From contig VXIS01000493.1 of assembly GCA_008704415.1 (NCBI GenBank), forward strand, positions 1 to 24,810: DNA of 24,810 bases, written 5' to 3'. The notes beneath the pieces are model-generated. The model saw only the letters and a program-made list of their open reading frames with translations, made no database searches and was not told where the DNA came from. Below, in pieces: positions 1 to 10,195 of this stretch; position 1 is the first letter of the stretch; the number at the start of each line of letters is the position of its first letter. Made by a program: the position numbers and the translations under genes. The DNA comes from Sphaerosporella brunnea (taxonomy: Eukaryota; Ascomycota; Pezizomycetes; Pezizales; Pyronemataceae).

Positions 1-1941
1 AGCCATCTAAAGCAGGACATGTGCTCTCTACGGCTTCCGGGTAGCTTCAGCAGCGAAGTTGATCGTCATGCAGTGGAGCGTTGCCTTCCCCAGGAGGTTC
101 AGTATGCGTGCCGGTATTGGGTCAATCATCTCCAGCGGAGCAACCTCAAACTCTGCGACAACGAAACACTGCACAACCAAGTCCATACCTTTTTGAAAGA
201 GCACTTCCTTCACTGGCTCGAGGCTCTCTCCCTAATGGGAATATGTCCGACGGCGTTCTCAATGGTCAAGGCCTTTGACTCTATGCTAACGGTGAGTGAG
301 CGGAAACACTTTGAGCTCCAAAAGCAAAAATTTTTGCGTTTCATCACAGAATCATGCTGACGTTAAACTCAAGTCCAACGCCAATGATGATTTACGCGCG
401 ATCGCACATGACGCAGTTGCGATTCGTGCTCAAGTGGAGATCGATCATCGAGATTGCGCCACTCCAAATATATTGCTCTGCTCTAACGCTCAGCCCAAAG
501 AGAAGCACAGTGAGAGAACAATTTTGGAACAATATGCCGCGCTGGATCAGGAATCCACCGGCGGTTCCCGAGGATTGAGACCCTATGTTGCAGGCTCTCG
601 AGGGCCATTCAGACTGGGTCAGGGCGGTGGCATTCTTGCCTGATGGCAAGCTCCTCGCATCGGCATCGGACGACATAACCATCCGGCTCTGAGATCCAAC
701 GACGGGAACCTCTCGGGGCGTTCTCGAGGGCCATTCAGGACTGGGTCTGGGCGGTCGCATTCTCGCCTGATGGCAAGCTCCTCGCATCGGCATCGGACAA
801 CAAAACCATCCGGCTCTGGGATCCGACGACAGGAACCTGCCGCGGCGCTCTCAAGGGCCATTCAGGCTCGGTCAAGGCGGTGACATTCTCGCCTGATGGC
901 AAGTTCCTCGCATCGGCATCGGCTGACAAGACCGTCCGGCTCTGAAATCCAACGAAGGGAACCTCTCGCGGCGTTCTCGAGGGCCAGTCAGTCCCGGTCT
1001 GGGCAGTGGCATTCTCGCCTGATGGCAAGCTCCTCGCATCGGCATCGCGCGACAAAACCATCCGGCTCTGGGATCCAACGACGGGAACCTCTCGCGGCGC
1101 TCTCGAGGGCCATTCAGACAAGGTCTGGGCGGTGGCATTCTCGCCTGATGGCAAGCTCCTCGCATCGGCATCGGTCGACCAAACCGTCCGGCTCTGGGAT
1201 CCAACGACGGGAACCTCTCACGGCGCTCTGGAGGGCCATTCAGGCTGGGTCAGGGCAGTGGCATTTTCGCCTGATGGCAAGCTCCTCGCATCGGCATCGG
1301 ACGACAAAACCATCCGGCTCTGGGATCCGACGACGGGAATCTCTCGCGACGCTCTCGAGGGCCATTCGGACTGGATCAGGGCGGTGGCATTCTCGCCTGA
1401 TGGCAAGCTCCTTGCATCGGCATCGGACAACAAGACCGTCCGGCTCTGGGATCCAACGACGGGAACCTCTCACGACGCTCTCGAGGGCCATTCAGGCTGG
1501 GTCATGGCGGTGGCATTCTCGCCTGATGGCAAGCTCCTCGCATCGGCATCGGGCAACGAGACCGTCCGGCTCTGGGATATTGAAATGCAACATGTAATCC
1601 AGACAGTGAACACACGAAGAGCGATCTACCATTTATCTTATCCCAGCAATGGTTACCTCGAAACAGAGGAAGGATTAGTGGCGCTTGCTCATCCTACTCA
1701 TAGTGAGAGCCAATCCTGGGCCGGTTCGCCGTCTCCGTTGTGTGTCTTTGGGGATTGGCTATCTTTAGGGATGCGAAAAGTTTTTTGGCTTCCCCCTGAT
1801 TATCGAGCGGACTGTTTCGCCGTCCAAAACAACCTCATTGCCCTCGGGCATCGCTCAGGAAGAGTTTCTTTTATGGAATTTGATCTAGACTTGGTTCCAG
1901 TGGGTGAACTCTTCGACAGTAAATGGACTACGAATATCTGA
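1..1941 (+). pseudogene. NACHT/STAND-WD40 (HET-E/HNWD-like NLR) gene, 3' part, left copy
   Basis: This is the C-terminal half of a fungal STAND protein; the NACHT ATPase domain would lie upstream of base 1. The frame is open from the first base and starts with HLKQDMCSLRLPG, then LPQEVQYACRYW and HFLHWLEALSLMG, the conserved linker between NACHT and WD40 in this family. A phase-0 intron (GTGAGT...CACAG) fits 292-349. RSIIEIAPLQIYCSAL follows, then eight 126-bp (42-residue) WD40 repeats starting near 600, 726, 853, 979, 1105, 1231, 1357 and 1483, each ending RLWDPTTG. The tail (KVFWLPPDYR, ALGHRSGRVSF) is the usual family C-terminus, so the 3' end is complete. In-frame TGA codons replace tryptophan at 576-578, 690-692 and 943-945 and are shared by both arms, so the gene is probably dead. 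Left-arm-only indels occur near 234, 262, 412 and 750. The WD40 domain is expected to sense ligand for heterokaryon incompatibility or innate recognition (family knowledge). Confidence 0.88.
600..1590 (+). repeat. Eight near-identical 126-bp WD40-coding repeats (left arm)
   Basis: The unit encodes [22 protein letters not shown] followed by D-x-KT-(I/V)[15 protein letters not shown]. The repeats differ mostly at a few positions: the two to four residues after GHS, the residue pair after SAS, and the end of the DPTTG segment. High identity between units with variation at defined surface positions is characteristic of the HET-E/HNWD repeats of fungal NLRs, which are homogenised by unequal exchange (established for that family). 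Repeats 1 and 3 carry TGA in place of the TGG of RLWD. Confidence 0.9.
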
Positions 1942-2345
1942 CGGTGCTTAGGGTGATGTTTCGGAGCCCGAATCATAGGCTTTTGAATGGCGTTGGTTCC
2001 TATGGTCACTAGTTTTGTTTGCATTGGGAATATCGCTTTTTTCGACGGTTACTTTGGGTTGGTGTCCAGCATAAATGATGTCGAGAAGGGGATGTATTTT
2101 TTTGTATGTACTGCGTGGGTTCGGAGGAGGTTTTGACAGAATTTTTTGCATGGTCATCTATTTCACTGCAAAAAAATGAAAACGTACGAAGCCCACGACA
2201 TCACTGTAATTACCCTATGGTGCATGTGTGGGAAGAGTTAAAAATACTGAGATTTTACTCATAAAAATAGGGGTAATCACGCGGGCGAGGAGATACCCAT
2301 ATCGGCGGAGTAAAATACTCAGTTCCTGAATTAAAAACTCCTAAT
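1942..2345. other. Intergenic, AT-rich, with a small imperfect inverted repeat
   Basis: No convincing gene follows the WD40 stop. From about 2030 the sequence is AT-rich with T/A runs. A short imperfect inverted repeat, TACTGAGATTTTACTC at 2245-2260 against GAGTAAAATACTCAGT at 2308-2323, encloses about 50 bp, and a third related motif (TTTGAGTATCAAACTCAG) follows near 2347. It could be a tiny MITE-like relic. The mirror region is 22470-22873. Confidence 0.35.
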
Positions 2346-2363
2346 ATTTGAGTATCAAACTCA

Positions 2364-3130
2364 GTGGAACAAGAGTATCTCCCGTACCGGCGTCTCAGCC
2401 CTCCACTGCTCCAGCCCCACAACGTAACCCCAAGCCCCACACACCACACAAGACTGCTCGTATCCCGGGGCATACCCATCAAGTATCGCACAGACTTACT
2501 GCAGTGGCTGTACTGCATGCGCCACGCCATCCGGGGCCACCACTCGCTGTGGGGGTTTAGGATGGAACGAGAGGCAAAGGCGGTGGTGCTGAGGTTCCGC
2601 CACGCGTTGTGGCCGCGTACGAGGCTTGGGTCTGGGATTACGCCGACCAGGAGGGAGGACTTGGAGGAGCATTGCGAACGGATTTATGATATAAAGCGGT
2701 CGATGAGGCGTTTCAGTTTGGCATTGACGCTTTGGTGGAGAAATCCTCTTCGAAGCTCGCTAGCTAAAAGGAGGGCGGCTGGTGGTTTGATGACTCTTTT
2801 TCTAGTCGGGACTGTTGCATACCCGACTGGCTTTTTGGATACTCTGCTTGGATTTTGGACAGTTCGGCATCGACATGGCATTGGGCGTTTCTGCTTGCTT
2901 TTGGCTGTATATAGATAGAATACATCTCGACTTGTTCCTGCAGCTGGACAGCGGTTGGTGTCTTGTTCGGACCAGAGGAAGTGCCGAAGGCGAAGCTGCT
3001 CCGCTCTTTCTGTTCTTTCCCACCCACATCCCACGCTGTCGAAGAAGATAGCTTTGGGGAGGTGCCATACCCCCCGTGGGCTGCGTGGGGTTGGTGTTTT
3101 CTCGTCCCAACGTACTATGGCAGAACTTGA
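2364..3130 (+). pseudogene. Degraded, unrecognised protein-coding relic (left copy)
   Basis: Two frames read as one protein-like sequence. Frame 1 runs to about 2610 and includes YRTDLLQWLYCMRHAIRG and LWGFRMEREAKAVVLRFRHA. After a one-base shift near 2610, frame 2 continues with EAWVWDYADQEGGLGG, KAVDEAFQFGIDALVEK and GGWWFDDSF. Frame 2 is cut by TGA at 2687, TAA at 2765 and TAG at 2912. Composition (tryptophan-rich, acidic turns) is protein-like, and the breaks are the same in both arms. I do not recognise the family. The opposite strand also has long open stretches (up to 152 codons) that I regard as weaker. It lies just downstream of, and co-oriented with, the WD40 gene. Confidence 0.4.
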
Positions 3131-3595
3131 AGGGTCCACCAAAACGCGGCAAGGTGCTGGCCAGCCGCGCGCCGGGTAGACATTGATGAAATGGATACTA
3201 TAATGTAAGAATGCGGGCCCTGGGTTGGACTCGAAGGGTTGGTTAATCCATTTTGACGTTTGATACTACCTATAGAATTCCTCCGTTGTAAGCTCTTTAT
3301 TAAGATTTCCAGGTGATTTGGACTTTTCGTCATTTGAGTCCAAAGCCCATAAGTACTTATGTAGTGCCTCGCTAACTTATTTTCCTAGACGTTATGTACG
3401 AGTATATACGGTTATTGAAGCCATGGTGGTGGCTCCTGCATATAAGCAGGTTATTGCGGCATTCTTGTAGTGCTTCACTGGAACCTTGTCCCGTTTTACG
3501 CATTCGTCTTGGGCATGATGTGGCGTAGGTGAACGTCAGCCGTTTTCAACTCCAAAGCCGTGAAGTCATCGGCTATCGGTGTGAAGAAATAAGAA
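3131..3595. other. Intergenic stretch without recognisable gene (left arm)
   Basis: Only short open frames are present, up to 72 codons on the minus strand. A possible small exon (DEKSKSPGNLNKELTTEEFY, minus strand, near 3280-3335) is too short to support. No RNA gene, terminal inverted repeat or tandem repeat was seen. The mirror region is 21220-21684. Confidence 0.4.
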
Positions 3596-4795
3596 TCAAA
3601 GCACTGTTGTGTGTCGCGATGGTTGCCATGTCGCACATTTATTCACGACTTTTGTCCCCAGCTCGTACACATCCAGTCCATTCAAGGTATGGCTGAACGA
3701 AGTGGTCGAACAAACACATCAGTACACATACTTGTACGCGGGCAAACCCAGATCCTCCCTCCTACTCTTGCTCTCCGGATCAAAGAATGGCCTTTCCCCG
3801 AAGCTGACCGCTCGATCCCCCAATCTCAAACTGCCTATCGATATAGTCAACTGTTAAGCTCACGTCCCCAGCACTATTTCAGCTCACATCGCAAATATCT
3901 TTGGTGGGTCTTCAGCAGTGATACCTCCGAGACCACCGTACCACTCCGCTAACACTGTCATTGGCCTCAATCTCCTCTTCATCCTCATCCGTAGTGATTA
4001 TTCCACCGCCACCACCAATAATATCATCGTCGTCATCGTCGTCATCATCATCATAATCATCTTTTCTTCTTCGTAGTCCGACCAGGCATTGGGCAACGAT
4101 TGACCATCACATGCCGAATAGTACTAGTCAATCTCATTCAACCGACTCCTCTTTGGGATAGAAAACTTTCGGATGCATTCAGAGATCCATCTTTTCACGT
4201 CTTCCAATCAGCCTCCGGGAGCATGAAGGTTCACAATGTCTATGGATGAAGTCATTAGCTCGATATGTAGAGCCTCGAACAACGGCAGAGAGACTACCAC
4301 ACGAAACAGTTGCAGCTTCTCACTTCCGTTAGTTCCCGAAAGAGAAATCGGGAAGCGGTGGAGTTGTACTCACCGCAGCCTCAACTCCAGGAACAGCCTC
4401 TGTAAGTGTTTGCAGGACAGTACACTGCCTCACGCTGTCAGAGGAAGTGGATAAAAGTTGTGGCTTGTTTATGGCAAGGATTGGCGCGCGATAGGTAGGT
4501 ACAGATGTCGGGCAATGCGCGATTGCAACTCATGGCTTCACGAGCTCATTCCCAACAACCACAACGCCAATTGACGCGACAAAATATCAGCCGTGATCTT
4601 CTGGATGTAATCTAGCTCTCAGTAATGGTTTGGCGTTCTGGTGTTGATGTGCATAGGTTCTCCTGGGTTTTGTCTCTTCCGTCCGCGTTGCTCAGCTCCA
4701 GCGGACTTTACAACGCAGTCGAGCTGCTTCAACCCCGCGGCGATTGAATTGTTCAATTTATTACACCATTCCGTGGTTTGGTGTGCACTGGGCAT
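3596..4795 (-). pseudogene. Multi-exon pseudogene with Asp-rich tract, unrecognised (left copy)
   Basis: See the right copy at 20020-21219, which is described in its sense direction. In this arm the start codon is the complement of 4793-4795 and the stop the complement of 3596-3598. The last two introns are 3831-3887 and 3693-3731. All breaks seen in the right copy are also present here, so they belong to the locus and not to one arm. Confidence 0.5.
4006..4066. repeat. GTC/CAT trinucleotide microsatellite (left arm)
   Basis: An imperfect run of ATC/GTC/CAT triplets follows CCGCCACCACC. On the minus strand it encodes an unbroken poly-Asp stretch followed by Gly residues, inside the pseudogene 3596-4795. 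Confidence 0.8.
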
Positions 4796-5032
4796 CGCCT
4801 TTCGTTTTTGAAAGCGAAGTCTAGCTTCTAGCTACATGACAATGGCCCACCCGACAATGATGGATTTAGGCGCTGTCTTGACCCCGCAGATAACGCATTT
4901 TGAGGGTTCAGACGCGTGTGGCAAATCGAGAAACACTGCGACGATTACAAGTGCAGATCACGGAGTTCCGTAGCCACAGCCCGTGGTATATCTCCGGCAC
5001 TGGAACCAACCACTGAGTGCTGAACCGATGAC

Positions 5033-5500
5033 TTGGAACCGACATGGCGCTCCCTGCAAATGCAGCATGCGAAGCCGGTTGGAACACATGAAACGATGCA
5101 GGGCACGCAGTATTGGCACGTACATGAGTACTTATGTACCTGTGTTCCAAAAAAAGGTTGTACGAGAGTAGACGACCACACAACCCGCATCGTGAAATAC
5201 AACCCTAACCTTAGTGATGTGCTGGCAAGCGCAACTATTTCGACAAGCGATAGTTCAACGATGGCGGACGACGATCCTTTTGTAAAACCACTAGGTTCAC
5301 TAAATCGCGTACAAGGAAGATAGGCCAAACAGTAATCCTTTTCTAAGGAAAAGACACTTGTTGGGCGAAGAGCTTTCAGATACGGGATCGGTAAAGATTC
5401 GCTAATGGTACAAGTATATTCGTACCGAAGGGAAAATAGGATAAAGATTTCGAAACGAATATAGATTGTGTAAACGACAATATTGTTAAGGCTGAACCTC
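5033..5500 (+). other. Weak possible coding relic, two competing strands (left arm)
   Basis: The plus strand has a 96-codon frame (5033-5323; includes NPNLSDVLASATISTSD and MADDDPFVKPLG). It continues in the same frame after TAG and TAA with SFSKEKTLVGRRAFRYGIGK. The minus strand has a longer uninterrupted frame (4945-5502, 185 codons), hydrophobic and Cys/Ser-rich. The four base differences between arms here (5357, 5379, 5412, 5439) give only conservative changes in the plus frame (L/I, R/K, Q/R, R/K) but C/R and S/I in the minus frame, which slightly favours plus. Neither is recognised, and both may be non-coding. The interval 4796-5032 holds nothing else I can support. Confidence 0.2.
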
Positions 5501-5502
5501 AC

Positions 5503-6760
5503 AATATCCTAACGATGATGTCTGCTAACTCTGGTGGTCTCTCAACTCGAGGCAAATCTCGCGGGTTATATCCTTGACGGATTCGCCTTTGAGCCGCAAA
5601 GTTGATTTTCCAATCCTCGGACAAACAAATTGCCCGATTGCCACGTAAGGGTACCGAGCTTTTTTGACTAGCCAGGGATTATAGATAACCTCCACTCCAA
5701 CCGGGACACTCTTTTGCAGCTATGGCGTGATTGAACGCGTAAGCTTTGATGCCTAGAATGCCCTATTGAAGTGCCGCAGTAGCTATGACGTGATAACCAA
5801 TTACCGAAGGACTTTGGTACTTATCAAGTCTTGTCACAGGTGCTCCCCTCATATACCCACCGGGTACGTTCCGGTATAACGGTCGGGCGCAACGTGATGT
5901 GCGTTATTTTTGTAACGGAGAGGGTCGAGAACAGACTGGAGGGGCCCAAGGTACTCGCGTACAGAGGGGGCAAGAACGAGAGCTGGGACAAGATCCAAAG
6001 GCAGGACAAGAGGCAGGACAAGAGGCGCGATGCGCACGGTCAGGATTCAGATTGGAACGAAGGTACTCAGATTGACATACGAAGGTTCAGTAAAGAGGAA
6101 AGGGAAAACAAACAACAAAGCGGAAGCGAAGGCCCCTTATAGCAATCACGTGACTGCGGTGCGCCGCGCCATGTGGTAGCCGAATATAACCTCGGCTCGG
6201 AGCCACCCCACCGAGTCCCCCCTACAGAGCCTCATCACGACACCACAAACAACCCCCACTTCCGAACCTCACCACGTGACAACCATCAATGGGGGGGTAA
6301 ATTTGAGAACAGCAAATGAATCAGCATCCTTTGAAGCCTTAGATCTGAGAGTTCCAGCCGATTTCATTGAGAGTAAAAGCCGGTAGCTTAGTCGGAAAAC
6401 TCCATCCAACTTGCGCCGTGACACCACTTTTTGCCATATAACTCACGGTGAATAACCGTGACACATGCAAGAGTGTTATGGACCAACACAGTGTCATTAT
6501 CATTTGTATGCGCACGAATGGTGAGAGTTATTTTGTACACTGGATAAAAACTATTTTCTATGGGAACCGCAACTAACTTCCACCATCGCATTATGAGCGT
6601 AAGTCTATAGTAACTCATTAGGACACTACTCTAATAGAGTGGATCGTTATAGAGGATATATACAGCACTCACTGATTGATATAATCATCACCGTCAATAA
6701 ACCGTTACGTCAACCCTTAAGGTAATGTAGGCATCCACTCGGAAGGGCGATACCAGATAT
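5503..6760. other. Spacer and upstream region of the STAND N-terminal gene (left arm)
   Basis: No convincing gene was seen. A charged 103-codon frame (5831-6142, with a 12-bp tandem repeat giving RQDKRQDK) is low complexity and starts only at a TTG. CACGTG E-box palindromes lie at 6147-6152 and 6273-6278, in a C-rich stretch upstream of the start at 6761. The last ~150 bp are AT-rich. The right-arm counterpart is 18028-19312 and contains an extra 55-bp duplicate at 18863-18917. Confidence 0.35.
6147..6152. promoter_or_regulatory. CACGTG E-box (left arm, first of two)
   Basis: This perfect 6-bp palindrome is the binding core of fungal bHLH factors such as Pho4/Cbf1-type regulators (family knowledge). 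A second copy is at 6273-6278, and mirror copies are at 18617-18622 and 18492-18497. It lies about 600 bp upstream of the STAND-type start codon. Function is inferred only from the motif. Confidence 0.25.
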
Positions 6761-7200
6761 ATGGTACTGTGGGAGGTGGGTGTATACACCTTCTGGCAAG
6801 CATCTATGAACAAGCATATCAGGATAGGGTTGGGAACTTCTGGAGTCGCGGCTTGTCAAGTATGTCATACGCATGAACGAGTGAATAATTACCGCCAGTT
6901 CTAACAGCACCCTTGTGCAAGCTTCTATGACAGTCTCCTAGAATTCTGTATCGCACCCAAAGTTCTATCACAAAGGCTCCTTCGGTTTGTTCTCGATAGC
7001 CGGCAATATCAAGTCGACGGCAGTTTTACTGACCACCGAGTGCAAACTTTTTCTCGTCCTTGCGAAACCCAATCAACGAACGGTTTTTGAAACTTGCAAC
7101 AGCTAGATGTCACGCCGAAGAGGTACACAAGGCTGAGCAGACGAGCATATGGGAAACACTCGCAAAGAGTACGCCTGATCGTGGCTGATAGGAAAAGGGC
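6761..7200 (+). pseudogene. STAND/NLR-type N-terminal domain, left copy with internal deletion
   Basis: This is the counterpart of 17100-18027. The start codon (6761) and first residues (MVLWEVGV) match, but after GAACAAGCA (near 6816) the sequence jumps directly to TATCAGGATAGG. It thus skips 503 bp that the right arm has, including most of exon 1, both first introns, exon 2 and the first half of exon 3. Further one-base indels follow. Only CA is shared at the junction. If the arms are two strands of one read, this is a read or consensus dropout; if real, it is a deletion in one copy. Confidence 0.6.
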
Positions 7201-8379
7201 AATTGTTGGCTGATATCATTTCAGTGGAGCTGAACTTGACCGGCTGGGTAGATATAACCCCGCTTACTGAGTACCGTTTTCTGGGTTTTAATTTTTGGCA
7301 GAAGTGAGCGGCAATACACCGACTGGTCCTTACTGGATGGCTACTACAGCAGAAATCAATCGTTCACATTTCGGGCGGGCATCATCGAACGGTTAGAGGG
7401 ACTATCGCGCGGCATCGCCGATTGCTGTATGCGCCTGGGCGGTGTTGGGTATGGACTCTTTCTCTGCCGATTCACGCACTACTTGCTAACCTATACTCGA
7501 AAGACTCATTCCACTCCGTCAACTTCCCACACCGCAGACCAACCAGCATCCCAATATCTTTCGTGCGCACCTACTACCCGTGTCGACTCATTAGGATATA
7601 TAGTGTGGCGGCAACCCACGAGCGACTGCCGGTGTTCTTGGTCAGGGGCCCCTTACCCGGGCCCTCCCCTCCGCCACAACCTACCTTGTGAAAGTGAAAC
7701 TTGCAGACCTATGCTTGTCTTCCGTGTTTTCTTCACAGAACATCAGGTTGATCTGTCCCCAAATACGCGGGCAATCTGTCACCTCGTAGCCGATTGAAGG
7801 AAACTGGACGGCTCACGCAGGACATAGAAGTCGGAGTTTTATGGTCATGACGGCATGTTTCTAAAATAGGTCTTTGAATATTTAATGGCATGAATTACTC
7901 TCACAAATGACACCCAGTGCCTCGTTTTGGTTCGCTCACCACAATCTACCTCTACCCTAATGTCTATTTGTCCCGGATATAGCACCAAATAATCCTTCCA
8001 ACCCATTGACGCCCTAGCTTGGGAATCTGTGTTCTCTTAACCGATACCGAAGATAGAGGATCGACAGTGAAAGCTCGAGATACTGGCCGCCACGCGATAT
8101 GCGCACACTGCAAGAGTCGCGTCGCTCCGTTTAAGCTCTGGTAGAGTACCGAAAGCTCGGCGTGGTACAGAGAGAGCTCTTACCAGCGGGGATCCAGCAG
8201 CTGCATATCTCGCGACGAGCAAAGGGAGCCTGGGTGAGTTGGAAATTTCCTCTGTGCGGCATTATGTCGGCGTGGATGTTTGTACAGGACACCCCAGAGG
8301 TGGCAGAGTGGAAGTCGTGTCGTGGCATGAGGTGCAGGGCGAGCAGAGATGCGGTATCCAGAGCTGTGTTTTTGAGTCA
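7201..8379. other. Spacer between STAND relic and piggyBac relic (left arm)
   Basis: Only frame fragments appear here. The part from about 8040 to 8380 probably belongs to the 5' region of the transposase (the right arm keeps an open 92-codon frame at 15905-16183, with GELEIPLCGIMSAWMFVQ), but it lacks a motif I can place. From 7800 to 8000 the sequence is AT-rich and non-coding in appearance. The right-arm counterpart is 15901-17099. Confidence 0.35.
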
Positions 8380-9252
8380 GATGGTGGTCAGGAGTTTTCA
8401 GCCTGATTGTTCGAAGGTTGACCGTTGTTCCCGGGGCACATGGCATGTCAAAGTGGACCCTACCCTCGACCAACTTCTCCAAAGTTCTCAGCCTACCGGC
8501 TTCCCCACCACGCACGTATCGGTCGATGAAGCCATGATTCGCTGCACAGGTCGCTCCAGATACAATCAAGATGCCTTCCAGCCAATTGACCAGGCTTCAA
8601 GTTCCACTGCCTTGCCGACCATGGATATATCTATGACTTCCATCCTACATCCAATCAAGCTGGACCGGTCCCAGTACCATCAATCCCTGGCTTTACCGCT
8701 ACTGGAGAAGTGGTTTACCACCTCTTGAACAAGCTTCCTAATTGTAGGCATTGGGTTGTGTACTTAGATAACTTTTACACGACCAATACCACTGGTTGCC
8801 CGCTTTGCGTCTAAACCTCAAACTCCAAGGTTGCGGTACCGCTCCGCTCAGTTTCCAGAGGAGCTGAGAATCGCCATGAGCGACGTCAAGAACTATGAAT
8901 ACCATTCAATGGGACAGCCGTCGTCCAGGACCAGTTACTGGCGAGAATGTGGGCGGTGTTAGCGGATTGACAACGCTCCAGTTGACGATGTTGACGACGG
9001 CCCACAAGCTTGACGACGAAGTCCTACGCAAACCCAGCGGCCAGGCAAAAAGAGTACGAACGCAAGAATGCACGAGCAGCTTTTGGAGAAAGAGCACGAG
9101 AAGGATATGCCCATCCCTGCCTGTGTAGACGACTACAATCACCACCATGGGTGGTGGGTAGCCGTAATTATTGCAGATTGGCAATGGCACAACCGCGCGA
9201 CGACACTTCCAACAAACCACAACCAAAGCATAAAGCGAGAGGTCCGTTTTAG
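8380..9252 (+). pseudogene. piggyBac-family transposase (DDE_Tnp_1_7), left copy
   Basis: This is the mirror of 15023-15900 and more broken. The HVSVDEAMIRCTGRS motif is readable (Asp codon 8524-8526), but directly after it four one-base losses within about 40 bp (8560-8600) scatter the rest over three frames. The LDNFYT, DNAPV and YNHH motifs can still be found in different frames up to 9160. Each loss is in a 2-3-base homopolymer that the right arm has at full length, which is the pattern of raw long-read error more than of mutation. Confidence 0.75.
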
Positions 9253-9599
9253 ATAGACACTATCTCTAGACGCTATAGACAGTTCCTATAAGAAATATAG
9301 AAATGATGGTGTTGTGGCGTTGTCAAGTGTGCCTGCTGAAAACCCGGAGACCCGCTCATTACCCCACTTCCGACACCACTCCCCTGCCCCGCCCACCTCA
9401 CCAAATTGCCCATTTACCTCCAAAAAACCCCATCTATGGCTTCTCATGCATCTTTACAAAACAATTGGACTTGTCACTGAGACAAAGTGGAGATCGCAGT
9501 CTCTGCAGCACCACGAGTACGAAGAGGTGGTTTGGAGTATCTGACCCCCGGCTCTCCGGGTGTATCTGCTCTCTTTGTATTTAAAAAGTGTAATTTAAA
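9253..9599. other. Spacer after the piggyBac relic (left arm)
   Basis: A C-rich stretch (9350-9440) and short frames only. I see no gene, terminal inverted repeat or RNA. It may be the 3' untranslated part of the transposon. The right-arm counterpart is 14700-15022. Confidence 0.35.
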
Positions 9600-10165
9600 T
9601 TGCATGGTTTGTGACTCATGTGGTGAGGAATCTTGTGTCGCGGCCAGCCGTGTTTAGCACTTTGAGCTTCCGGCCGGAACGACAATCCCGCACTCTACGT
9701 ATGTGTTTGAGCATTTCTTGCCGCTCCCTGAGCTGTATGTGTTCAACGTCAGTTTTTTGGACAGATGTATTTTCACACTATCGAACTCACCAAGCAGACA
9801 GGGCACAGTTTTCTTGGCTTTTCAGACATTGGTGTACCTGCTTCCCTTGCCCTTTCGACTGAACTGGTAGGTTCTTCACGGGTTATATACAATAAGAAAG
9901 TAAAGTCTAAAACCCTTCCCTCGAATTTTCCAAGGCTGAACCGACGGATTTAAGGCTTTCTATCTGGGCGTTAATCCCCATCCACAGCGTTCCAGTGATC
10001 CGCCTAGTCTCGCAATGCTGTATCACCTAAGGAGCTCAGCACGTTTTTGCAATATGTGGATTTGCTCCTTGTTCGTCGCTGTTTCTCCTTTTATCTTCGT
10101 CGGCCCAGATATATGTGACAACCAGAGCAGACAAGGCGAGAACTTTTAGAGGACATGTTAGACAT
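9600..10165 (-). pseudogene. Small unrecognised locus: TM/coiled-coil frame and CxxC frame (left copy)
   Basis: This is the mirror of 14117-14665, read on the minus strand. The A-run slip at the start is the same in both arms. Additional left-only one-base differences (for example in the T run near 9752 and in GTCGGCCC near 10100) break the frames further. Confidence 0.28.
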
Positions 10166-10195
10166 TAAGCTTGCTGGCCTGAAAAAAAAATACCC

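Noticed and set aside
570..945. TGA as a tryptophan codon (alternative genetic code)
   Set aside because: Intact TGG codons are common in the same frames, other stops are TAA and TAG, and the introns are nuclear spliceosomal.
896..1597. 233-codon open frame in another frame of the WD40 repeats, and long minus-strand frames over the same region
   Set aside because: They are shadow frames produced by the 126-bp repeats, which keep all frames similar from unit to unit. Only the [15 protein letters not shown] frame is a known fold.
4945..5502. 185-codon minus-strand frame as a membrane protein gene
   Set aside because: No motif, skewed Ser/Cys/Leu composition, and between-arm changes are less conservative than in the opposite frame. 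Kept only as a weak alternative.
5831..6142. Charged 103-codon frame
   Set aside because: It has a TTG start and low-complexity repeats such as RQDKRQDK. A second frame of the same stretch is equally open.
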